A stretch of 64,000 nt of DNA from Steromphala cineraria (Eukaryota > Mollusca > Gastropoda > Trochida > Trochidae), in NCBI GenBank assembly GCA_916613615.1, contig OU744725.1, positions 10,832,708-10,896,707 on the forward strand, given 5' to 3'. The first letter of the stretch is position 1. Every line of letters begins with the position of its first letter. Positions 11,361-23,400 of the stretch are shown piece by piece. Both the position numbers and the translations under genes were made by a program. The notes under the pieces are model-generated. The model searched no databases. It was given only the letters and a program-made list of their open reading frames with translations, and was not told the origin of the DNA.

Positions 11361-14030
11361 ACATGATTTTAATGTAAGTTTACCTTAGTTTGGATTGACG
11401 TATTTTAGTAAACGTTTACCTTCATTGGTCCTTTCGTCAAATTTGCGCATTCTTCGAACCCTATATCTGTTGTTATATACTGTGTAACCTTTGTAAAATG
11501 CCACTTTATACCTTCATCATCGCATCCGAATTATCTTATCATCTTTTTTTTATAAAAAGTACAAAGTAATATATGCAACAACAAAAATTCAATCGTAACA
11601 AACATTGGGGCGTGAGTTACACACTGTTACAATTAAGGATGTTAATATCCGGAACATTTGTGTTTCCAAAACACACTTTTAAAAAGGGTTGATCGCGTTC
11701 CAACCTTTAACATGCTCAACGAAGTGATTTGTCTCAAGGAAGTGTTGCCTGCATGAGATTAAAAGTTAGGGGGTTCCCCTGAATGTGTTTGATTTTTCGA
11801 TACATCACGTGATACCTTGTAATATTGATGATAACAGCTCTGTTAGTTAACAGTGTACCAGACAGAAAACAGGATATAGCAAGGCTTGAGTCTTGAAAAG
11901 TGAATAAGGATTTTTATTTTTAAAATATATATAAGGTTAATTTAACAAGTTTTTGAGTATTCACAGTTCACACTATGATCTCTACCGTAGAGATACGAGG
12001 GTTATACGCGATCGTGCGCAAGTTTGTGCATTTACCATTTCATGTAAATATGAATGCAATTCATGCAACATCTTGCATTATGCATATCAAATAAATCAAA
12101 ATAAACGCATCACTGGTGACATTTTAATAGTGATATCAATACTTTAATTTTTAAATCATTTTTGCCAACGAAATATCATTTAATTGTTCACTTACCTGTT
12201 TTGGAAACATGGATGCAATATCTGCAACATCTTGCATTATGCAAGCTAGGTGTAATGTATACTTTCAATAAGTCCTACGTTACTGTGCATTATGCAAATT
12301 AAAACATATGTCCATATTAAACAAATCACCGTCGGCGGGAAAAGGTATTATCAAAGGAATGACAGGAAGAATGTATAGATTAAAACATCTGCAGACGTAA
12401 ATGACATTCAAAAGGCAAATGAAATCGCATAACGTGTTTAGTAAGTATAAGAGAAGATTACAAGTAAAATCGTTTCCAAGCAGCAATGCCTCCATCTTCA
12501 TCTTCATCAGTCATGTTATGCCCTGATGCAGACCCTTTACTTTTCTGTTCTGCTATAGAGCAAGCACAGAAAAATCAAGGATCAGCAGCAAGGCGTAAAA
12601 CTGACAGTTCGGAAACTGGCGTTTTAGGCTATGCGTAGGAAGATGCAATGCACCTTGGCTTACTTGGGTAAAAACTAAAGCGCGGAGTTAGCTACGTTGA
12701 CATCCATTATCGTCAACGTCATAACAAAAGGGTAGTTAAAGCGAGTCGCCGTCCCCGTAAATGTGTTGCATCACATTTATTAATTAGTGGCTCGCTACCG
12801 TGCGCCGAGTCTCTCCTAAGCTCCGCAGCAGTGTTGATTATTCATCGCTGTACGGAGCTTAATTGTGACAGTGAACCGTTTACGTCAAGTCTTCGGTTTC
12901 TCTGATTGAGTTGTTTGTTTAATCAAATACATTGTTTAAACCGCTATAATGCGGCTTTAATTTATCATGATTGATTGAGTTTGTGACAGTGAGTTGTTTT
13001 GGTAACAAATTAATGCATCTAGAAATTCTGAATAGAATAGCTTTTGCATTTGTCATAACATTATTACTAAATCATCATTACAACAATTTTTTTTGTATTG
13101 GATAACTGTATTCTTTGTGTAAATTTCTAAATAATTTCAATTTCAATTACCAACAAATAATACAAATAAAACCACTCCGATATAAACAGATATATAACAT
13201 TTTGTGGTGATTAAACAAAGGGGACTCTAAATAAACAAGCAAGAATGCGTTCATGATATACAGACAATATTGTTTTTAACTTTGTATACAATTTCCTTTT
13301 AAAAACACTTTACCGTTGTCATGTAATACAGACATCAATTGAGATTGTATGAAAATAGCATAATTAAAAAAATAAATTGATCAGAATTAGAAAATCCTTA
13401 GCATTGTTTCACTGAGTAAGTTTCATGACGCTTTGTCAATACTCCAGTCATTAGGGAAAGTTGAAAACTTACAATGTCTTGGTAAGCGCATTCGTTTGGA
13501 TATTAAAATTAAAATACTCTTACGAAACTAAAACGTTATAGAAGAAGAAGAAAGAAAGAAGAAAATTATTTTATTTAAGTGTCACATATTACATTTCAAG
13601 AATACACACATAGGATTATAGGCCTATATGTCAAAAGTAGTGGATGTAATATTAACCAATCAGCGCGCATGATTAACGAGGGGATTTCCCTAAAGAAAAG
13701 CGAACCCTTAACCGCTCTCTTCTCCCCATCTCAGCGGTAAAGCGTAGCTCAGCTTGTTAATGAGCAGGCTTCTCAGCACGGGCCGAAGGAAAACCCGTAC
13801 CAGAAACGAACTCGTCCCCACCGGAAATTCGTACCCACGGAAGACTAGTACCCAAAAATATCGGAGAACTCGTACTCATATTTGTTTTTAGATAAATAAA
13901 TAATATTGATTTTGTATGATATTTATTGCATTGTTTAATGTTAAACCAGGTCAAGTTGGTACCTAAGCTCATACGAGTTTGTTCTTTTCAGTTGTAAACT
14001 ATATAGTGGGACACAAATAAATGCTGTATT
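11361..14030. other. Intergenic upstream of ABCB7
   Basis: No gene recognised. It includes a direct repeat of a CATCTTGCATTATGCA motif (12068-12083, 12228-12243) and a stretch at 12690-12860 that is more GC-rich than its surroundings, with short inverted repeats (CTCCGCAGC/GTACGGAG). A segment rich in CGTACCC/CGAACTCGT words (13770-13990) has an inverted relative at about 15440-15530 in ABCB7 intron 1, suggesting a degraded repeat family. Confidence 0.4.
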
Positions 14031-14054
14031 ATGCATTTCAAACTAAAACTTTAT

Positions 14055-14106
14055 TTATTCATTCATTCGTTCGTTCATTCATTCATTCATTCATTCATTC
14101 ATTCAT
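14055..14106. repeat. (ATTC)n microsatellite
   Basis: About 12 ATTC/GTTC units starting near 14055, with degenerate ATTC-rich sequence continuing to about 14155. Open frames made of repeated FIHSF residues across it are artefacts of the repeat. Confidence 0.9.
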
Positions 14107-14418
14107 TTATTTTCTTTATCTATCTTTTAATTTATTCATTTGTCCTTTTGTTCATGTGTCCACCCAGCCTTCAATATTCTTCTTTTTTTCAGAAAGCAAC
14201 TCGAGATCATCCATTGAAAACATTAGATTTTTTCATTCATTCTAAAGTGTATAAAGATGTTAACATGATTTCTTCATTTATTTTTCTCTCAATTGCTTTT
14301 AATGAGTGGAAAAAAAATCAAATGTATAAGATTGTTTTGCTGATATCCAATTTTCGTTAAATATTCTGTACCACTTTCAGTATTATCCAAGGGGAGAGCA
14401 CTCTAATCAGAGTCCAAG

Positions 14419-17400
14419 ATGTCGGGAGTTGTTATGGTTTTATTTCGAGGGGCTAGTTTTTCTCCAGGTTTACGAAAATGCACACTTTGCCACACTAGTT
14501 TAAAAAGAAATTTCTGTATCTCGAAGCACTCTTCAAGGTCGCTACTTAAACCGACATCTAGAAATGCATTGTTTCAAACGGTGAGCAGCGTTTATATTTT
14601 GTGAATACGGTATCATTAATTTGTCATCATTTCAACTTTTTTATTTGCCTCTACCTGTAACTTTCAATGTAACGCAGGTATTCAGGGCATTGTCATTTTC
14701 ATTCGCCCTTGGTATTTTAGTCTGGCAATGTGATAAGAGTAGGAACATAAATTCTGAAGGTGATATTTAAACATTATCTATATAAATGTTTTTGCTATTT
14801 ACTTAGTTGATGACTGTGTTTGGTGTTGTAGATGTCACTGTTCACTAGGCTAGATATGAGTTCATATAATCTAAACCTGCCTTGAGTTCAGTAACACAAA
14901 ATATCCCGGGATGTTCGCGTTTGATATCATAATTTTAATTTTAATTGTTATCTAATAATGAATTTAACTAATGTATTTTTAAAAATAGAAATAAGCCTTT
15001 TTCATGTCTGTCAAGTCTCCAAATGGCATCCTGATTAAAAAATCACTTTGCTGAAAAAACATCTTAAATGGATGTAATTATTTATAAAACACATGAAATA
15101 TAACAGCACATACTGGCATATGATATATATATACAATATGGTGAATAGGACATATTCTTAAATTTCTATCAGTTTAGCACCATTGTCCTTCATTTATTTT
15201 CATCCTTATTAACCCTGCTCTAAATTTAATTTTTTTTTTTAAATATCAAGCGATAATATACTTATTTTACTTGAATTACTATTCATAGCCATGAATGCCA
15301 TTTTTTCTATGGGAAAAATGATCAGAAACTTATTTCCCCAAGCCAATTCTTTGTTGAAATTATTATGTTTAAACCATGTTGTGAAATATTTTAAAAGTTG
15401 ATTTTAAGTATAATCATCGTGATATGTGACAATAAACTTTTAAAATAAATGTGGGTACGAGTGCACCGTTCTATTTTGGGTACGAGTTCGGTTTTGGTAA
15501 GAATTCTTGGTGGGTTCGAGTTTGTCATGGACAGTTTGCACTCAAAATAATCTCTCATGTTTTTTTCCCTCAGACCGTTAAACACAATGGATGGAAGTAC
15601 AAAAGTGATTACAAGAGTCCAGTTAATAAATTCCTTTTATTTACAAAGGTAAGAAAACCGGATCATTTCTCCAGTTTAGGTCAACAATTTAACAGTGCTT
15701 TTGATCTCACCAGGTTTCAACTGTTGTAGATTATTAAATGTTCTGTATAAGTGATAACCACTCATGAAATTGTCTTTATGACATAAAGTAAAAACAAATT
15801 TTGATCTTTTCAAGTTCTTATTGAATTGGATATATCACTGTAAAGTTTAATTTTATGTGTGGTCACTCTTCATGAGAACGTTATGTTTCCCAAAGTAAAA
15901 TTCCTACATTTCCTTTTTTTTCTCCAGATAAATTATCAAAACTAAATTGCATTTTATATGATTTCAAATGTTGGAATTATAATAATAATACACAAAGTTA
16001 AATGAGACAATTTTACATTCCAGTTTTTACCCAAAAGAATATCCCAAAGAACAGGTTTTCACGCTGGTGCGTCAACTTTGGCGCCAAACGAGGTTCAGGC
16101 TGGAGCAAAGAAGGATGTCAGCGGGTGGGACATCGTGAAAGCAATGATGACGTACATATGGCCGAAAGACAAACCAGGAATAAAAATCAGAGTTGTAGCA
16201 GCTCTCGGTCTCTTGATTGGTTCAAAGGTAAGATGGTGTAAAGTTCTCTATGTTTCAAAACGTGCAGTGAGTGAATGAGTTATTGTGTGACGTTGCTTGG
16301 GCAATTTTTCAGCCATTAGCGACGGAAAACTTGCAGTGAATTAGGGGGTAAAGAGAGACATTTTTGATGATCTTCAATTTCCAGACTATCCATTGATGCC
16401 TTCCTACCGGGAATTCCCGTATTTAAACCCTTGGCTTAAATACGGAAAATCACTGTTCTTGTTTGGTAATATTTTAACCATATTTAAGCCCAGGGCTTAA
16501 ATTCGAAAGTTCTGATTATTTCCCCAAAAAATCAAAATATCTGGATTAATTCATATCTCTTTATTTAGGATTCAATGCTGTAAGTTTCCACGTTTAACGT
16601 TGTGAAAATATGTATTCATATTCAACTATGAACAAACATGTTTAAGTACACAATCTAAAGTAATGTGCAAAAAACTAGCCTTGAACAGTGCTGGCTGATT
16701 ACATAATGAAACTTTATACATTGTAAAGTCTCCTGTTGAGATTTCTGGCTCTAATAACTGCCCTGTAAGAGGTGTCCAAAATGTTCTGTACATGTGAAAA
16801 CCTCGAACGGCACTGCCAAAGTTATAAACGTCTACTTTCGCCATGCGTTTTGTAAGGGACGTAACTCTAAACAGTTTGAATATTATATCCAAATTTTGCG
16901 TGGGCCTAAATACGGGAATTCCCGGTATCAGGTTCTTTTTTGTAAATTCTCAGTTGATTTGACCTGAAAACTCGTAATAACTGCTGAAATCATTGTTAGA
17001 TTTAATGGATATATTTAAGAACATTACTTTAATTTTTTGTTCCAGATTTTGAATGTGCAGGTGCCTTTTATATTTAAATATGCTGTTGATTGGTTGAATG
17101 CCCCAAGTAATTGGTTGAATTTAGATGACCCTACGGCAACTATATTGACAACTGCTACTACTCTTCTTCTGGCGTGTAAGTACAGTCTTCATAAGAAGAT
17201 GTGAACTATTCATTGTATTATCCTTAGTATATGCATTGTAAAAAATCTTGTTTACCCATTCAGTCAATTAGTCATATTATTTGTTATTTTAACTTTTTAG
17301 CGGTAAATTGTTTTGCCCTCTCCGTCAGTCTGTCTGTTTGTCACAAAAAGCTTTAACCTTGCTCACAACTTTTGATTGCTGGGGGGTAGACCTTTGATGT

Positions 17401-20400
17401 TTCACATGTGCATCTATCATAAGACCTTTCCGATGAGGTCATGATTTTGACCTCGGGACCTTGACCTTGGCGCAGCAAGAATTTTTCGAAAACTATTGGT
17501 CATAACTTGTGATTGGATAGAGATAGACCTTTCATATTTCACATGTGCATTTATCATGATAAGACCTTTCAGTTGAGGTCATAAATTTTTACCTCGCGAC
17601 CTTGACTTTGGGGAAAGAATTATGGGGCATCAGTTAAACCTTTTCATATCAAATTTTTATAGGAATATAATAGACTAGAGCATTGCCTCTAGTTTTTTAC
17701 CTTGTCTATAAGGCGACCCTCTTCTTTGACCCCCAATTTCTGGTATAAAAAACTCGCCTTATAGACTGTAATATACGGTACTTATGTTACGATGTCATTT
17801 CAGAACCTTGGTAAGCAGAATTGCACTCCCTTTAATATGTTTTTACTAAGAGCCTCAGATGTGTTTGTCTTCATTAGAATGATCATATTTAAGTACAAGT
17901 ATTTGAACATTACAATAGTAATAGAATTATAAAGACCCATGTCAGTTTTCATTTCAACTGCTTAACCGATTATACAGATGGTCTAGCCAGAGCTGGTGCC
18001 TCCGCCTTCAATGAGCTCAGGAACGCAGTGTTTGCAAAGGTGGCACAGAACTCTATACGACGTGTAGCGCGTAACGTGTTCCTGCATCTTCATAACCTTG
18101 ACCTTAGCTTTCATCTGTCACGACAAACTGGAGCCGTGTCAAAGGCAATTGACAGAGGAACAAGGTGAGGAAAATTGAAATACCAAACTAGTAAATCACA
18201 CTTCTAAAATTCATTTTATTTGAATTCTCAACTCTATTATTTTCAATGTGTATTTTGATTATCCGATCAATTGTTAGGTAAGTAATTGATTTATGTGTTT
18301 CAGAGGTATAAACTTTGTGCTGAGTGCCCTTGTGTTCAACGTAGCCCCGACTGTGTTTGAAGTGTCCCTCGTTACATCAATACTGGTACGTGGATCATTC
18401 ATGTATTTATGAACAATCAATCTATATCTTATTTTTCTTTATATTCTGTAACAGCGTCTCCTGTTGTATGTAGGGATATGATTGTCACACTCTTTCAATC
18501 ACTTGAGAGGAACTCGATTTATGGGAGCTAGAAAGACTACAGCATTATTGTCAACAATTGCAAATATAGCATTATGTATATAACATATATATTATATGAA
18601 AATTTCAAATAGTAGCAGTTGAAAGTTGTTTAGCATAGAAGCTGCACCAAGATAATTGTTTGTTAGGTACAGAAGCAGTGTTTGAAATATATTTTAGTTC
18701 CAACAATCAAACAGCTTTTGGTGTAAAAAGTCGACCACACCTGCTCAAAAATATACAAGCTCCGCATTGTAGAGTCTGCTAGTACTAGTATCTCTTAAAC
18801 CACACAGTCCAGACTGACTTGCTGACCTCCTCTCCAATAAGCCTTGTCTGGAAGTAAAGAGCAACTGGCTAGCGGGCAGTCTCTATCTGAGGCTAAGGGA
18901 TTTTATCTCGACTTGCACAGCAATGTCGGCTTACCATTGGTCAAAACCGGTCACGTGCCGTAGGTATATTTAGCTATGTCAAACTGGGCCACGCGCTCCC
19001 CTAGTAACAAGCAACAACGGAGTCAAGAGTTATCTCCCTTGCCCTTTGTTCGGTAAACAAGCGGCTACGCTACGCTTGATTGCTGTAACGTCATGTATGC
19101 TTGATGAATTGCCCTGTACATGCTAAAGTCAGCTTTATGTTATAACTTTACTGGTATAAGTAAAATGTTCTTCTAATAAAAGATTGGTACCGCTAAAATA
19201 CATTAGCAAGTCATACGGCATCTCAACGGCATGTTCTCACTAGCAGCAAGGTTGTCTATCAGCGAGCTCAAGATTCAAATTATGCATACAGAGTGTCGAT
19301 CTATGAACATCATTTAAGTTAAAAGTCACCGCTATTTGTTTATTGAAATCTCAAACCAACCTGTACATTCTGCTATGATGCCTGTCGTATCTGTAACTCC
19401 GACATTATCAAACTCGCTCGCCCCCACTCGACAGTCCGCCATGACAGTAACGGGGCTTCTACGGCCGCTTCAAATCGAATGTGGTGCGAGTGCACGAGGT
19501 CACGTGACCAAACAATCAAAATTTAGGAATGCCCGCATTGCTCGGTATTTTGATTTTTTTTCGTACATGCTTCGCTCCGGTACTAGACCATACTTTTGGT
19601 CATTAACACGATGGTTTAAAAATTATATTTGTAAATACCTAAATAAAAGAGTAACACTGATCTGATCAGACGCCATTTTGGCCAATCCCATCTTTCAAGC
19701 CAGATTTAAAGCATTTAGAGAAGGTGCTCGTCGAGATAAATTCGTTACCATGTGTTCGCGAGTTTGATATGGAGATTTATCATGTGTCCGAGTTAAATAT
19801 CAAACTCGAACTTCGTTCTTGTTTGATATTTAACTCGGACACATGATAAATCTCCATATCAAACTCGCGAACACATGGTAACTTATAGTGTTACCACCTT
19901 CAGTTTGACTGGAACCCGAGACTTCCGTGTTGAAATTTAAACACTCTACCAATATTACACTCCCAATATCTTCAACAGACGAGTGATAAATCCCTCTCTC
20001 CAAGGCCAGTAGGAATGCTTATAAATGTCTCACTCTACCACACTACATCATATTCATGCACCGTTACAGTAGTAGTAAGGAAGCTCTTCTCTCTGTGTTA
20101 CAGTACTACAAGTGTGGGGTGCAGTATGCTCTGGTTGCTCTTGGATGTATCGGCATGTACTCCGCCTTCACTCTCCTTGTGACCAAATGGAGGTGAGGGA
20201 ATAATTATGTTAGATTTCACACTACTTGAAGACTATGAATAAAAAAGAAACAAGATAATCTTATTTTTCAAGACTTCAGTTTCTGATGAAAGGCCTTTAT
20301 TGTTTGCAGATATGTCTTCAATGAACTGCCTGATGGCAGGTTCATCAATAAGCTTCTTATGACATATAACAATCATATAAAGCCTTCCTAATAAACAAAA

Positions 20401-23400
20401 TATAACAAAATATTCAAAAGTGGTAAAATCTAGACTTGTTTTTCAAAACATTTGAAAATAATTGCATTTGCATAAGACACATCATCACAAAAGCAATTTA
20501 AATTCTGATTTCTAATTTTACAAGCCTATTGATTGAAAAGGGTAAATATAAACCATTGACCTCACAGCCATATATAAAATTTGAATAAAATTTACCCTTT
20601 GTTGACCTCAGAACCAAGTTCCGAGTACAGATGAACCAAGCTGACAATAAGGCGGGCTCCATGGCCATCGACTCTCTTATCAACTACGAGACTGTCAAGG
20701 TAAGAGTCAATGCTTAGCATTGCACATTTGGGACCGTATGATACACTTTGAGAGCCATTACTGGTGACAAGCATTTGTGGCTGTCATGCTTGATAACAGA
20801 ATAAATATCTCCTCATAAAGACCTATGATATTTTCAATTTCCTTAAATTCTATGGCTACTTTTTCTGTACAATGATCTGCACTGAAAAAAAGATAAGATT
20901 TACAAGCACAAATATCTTAGAGAAATTAGTTCTCAGCAGTAGTTATTGCGACAATGTTTACAAAAAGGCTTACAACTGAGCCAAGGGTGTATATTTGCTA
21001 GAAATAAGCCAACGTTTAAGCTCCTTACAAGTTTTTTACATTTATTGTTCGTCACAAAAGAACCAATGCCTTAGAAAAACTGATACATGTCTATAAAAGG
21101 TGAATCAACATTAATAATAACAACTGACATTTTCTCTACTGTAGTATTTCAACAACGAGAAACACGAAGCAGACCGGTACGACAAGGTGCTAGCTAACTA
21201 CGAGGTGGCGTCACTGAAGACGACGACGAGCCTGGCCATGTTGAACTGGGGACAGAACGCCATCTTCAGTGTGGGTCTCACCGCCATCATGATTCTCTCC
21301 AGCAGGCAGATCATGGAGGGTCAGATACTGTTTCTCTCTCTTCAATTTATTTCTTGTTATTTCGCATGTGCATCTATCATGATAAGACCTTTGAAAGGAA
21401 GTCATTCTTTGACCTTGTGACCTTGACCTTGGCGTCGAGGGCATCAGTGTTTCTCAAATACGGCTTGTTTCATGTAATACCGGTAAATCAACTACAGACT
21501 ATAGCCTCGGTTGATCGAATTTTTAGTTGACCTTGGACACTACATATTCACCTCAGTTCAAGGTCGACAAATCAGTGGTTCCACCTCAATTGAAGTCAAT
21601 AATTATTTAAGGTGAAAGTTGTGATGTAACTTGTATCTTTTGTGACCTCTTCCAAGTGTTCAACCTGCTTAATGTATTCTTGCAAGATCTGAATGAGCAT
21701 AAAGTTCCGTGCCATTCATTTTACAAGGTTGTTAAGATTCCCAATTCTTGCAGGTACAATGACTGTAGGAGACCTGGTGATGGTGAATGGTCTCCTCTTC
21801 CAGCTGTCTCTCCCTCTCAACTTCCTCGGGTCCGTGTACCGGGAGGTCCGCCAGAGTCTCATCGACATGCAGACCATGTTCAACATCCTCAACCTCTCGC
21901 CTAATGTCATGGTAGGAATTAAAGTTTATTTCTTCCATAACTGTACAAAATACTTGTTTCTGAGTGGCAACTGTGTATATATTTCTACACTTGTACTTAA
22001 ATATCAGTATATCGCTCTCCCTCTCCCTCGTTTCATAAACAATTAAACATATGTTTATGGACACTCATATAATATCCTCTATATATTTCACACCTTCTGC
22101 TCCAGACTGACCCTACGGCTCCAGTCCTCCAGATTACTCCAGCAGAGTCCACCATCACATTCGAGGACGTGTATTTCGAGTATGTGCCTGGACAAAAGAT
22201 CCTCAATGGTCTCTCGTTCACTGTTCCCTCCGGCAAGAAGGTAGCCATTGTTGGAGGCAGTGGATCAGGGTGAGTGTACATAGGTGTTGGTGACATAAAA
22301 GATTTAGGAATTAGAGTAAACAATGCAGATACATGCAGTCCTGTTAGACCAAATATATCTTAATAAATATATTTCCTGTTCTTATTTATCTCAAATATAT
22401 AAACTCTGTTGAAGCACTTGTAAAATCATAAAATTTTGTAAGTAATGAATTAAAAACAATATTGAAGGTCTTCTCTTGAATTAATGTTTTATCATATATG
22501 ATATCTTTCTCTTCTTCAGGAAGTCCACCATTGTGAGACTACTGTACAGATTCTTTGATCCGAACAACGGCCGAGTGTTGATCAATGGACAGGATATCAA
22601 ACAATCAAACCTGGACAGTACAAGGAAAGCTATCGGAGTCGTTCCTCAGGTGAACTACTTGTCCTATCACTTTTGTATAGTTCAACCTCAGCTCTGTCAG
22701 ATAAAACTAAATGCTATATAATAGACACTTAAAGTGAAACAGAGTATCTTTCTTAAAATTTTAATTGGTTTTGATAAGCTACAAAATATCTAATATGCTG
22801 AATGAAGTTCATATCTCATCACGGGACTTGCAAATATATCCATTTATGCATAATATCTCTAAAATATCTTTATGGAAAAATCAAGAAAACATCTCAAATG
22901 CGTTTAATATTCGAAATTATGCATCCAATTAATCTACCTGTTAGAATCGAATATATCTTCCTGTCAGCTTATGACAAGGTTTTCAAAATTACGTTTGGCG
23001 AATTTGCGAGCGCCACTCGAGCCGCATTGTCTGGTTTTCGATCAAAATCCTGACTTTGAATTGCCATATTTTCGCTCTAATGTACTGATTGACCTTTAAC
23101 CTGTTATTTTCAGTAACAGTTAGTGGTTCCCGATGTAATAACATCAATTTCAAAATTTGACATATGTGATCTTATCAACATACTCTGTGTCTCTTTAATT
23201 AATGAACTTGAAATAAGTACAATATGACAGGATCAAAGAACAAAGTTGCTTTTTAATCGACCATTTAGTCCTGTAGATAAAGTCTCTGATGGATGGAGTG
23301 ATGGCAGTCATTGCTTCTATTACCGGTAATGAAACTCAGCATTATGACAGTATATTAATGTAAGATTGGAAGCTTGCTGTTATGTGTAATATACAGCACA

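Noticed and set aside
14021..14360. Open frames rich in FIHSF repeats
   Set aside because: Translation of the (ATTC)n microsatellite.
15451..15573. Upstream extension of ABCB7 exon 2
   Set aside because: The open frame continues leftward, but a clear acceptor (tttttttccctcag) at 15573 and phase match with exon 1 define the exon.
19336..19665. 109-codon plus-strand frame in ABCB7 intron 6
   Set aside because: No domain, no splice logic, and it would interrupt a well-supported gene model; likely repeat-derived.
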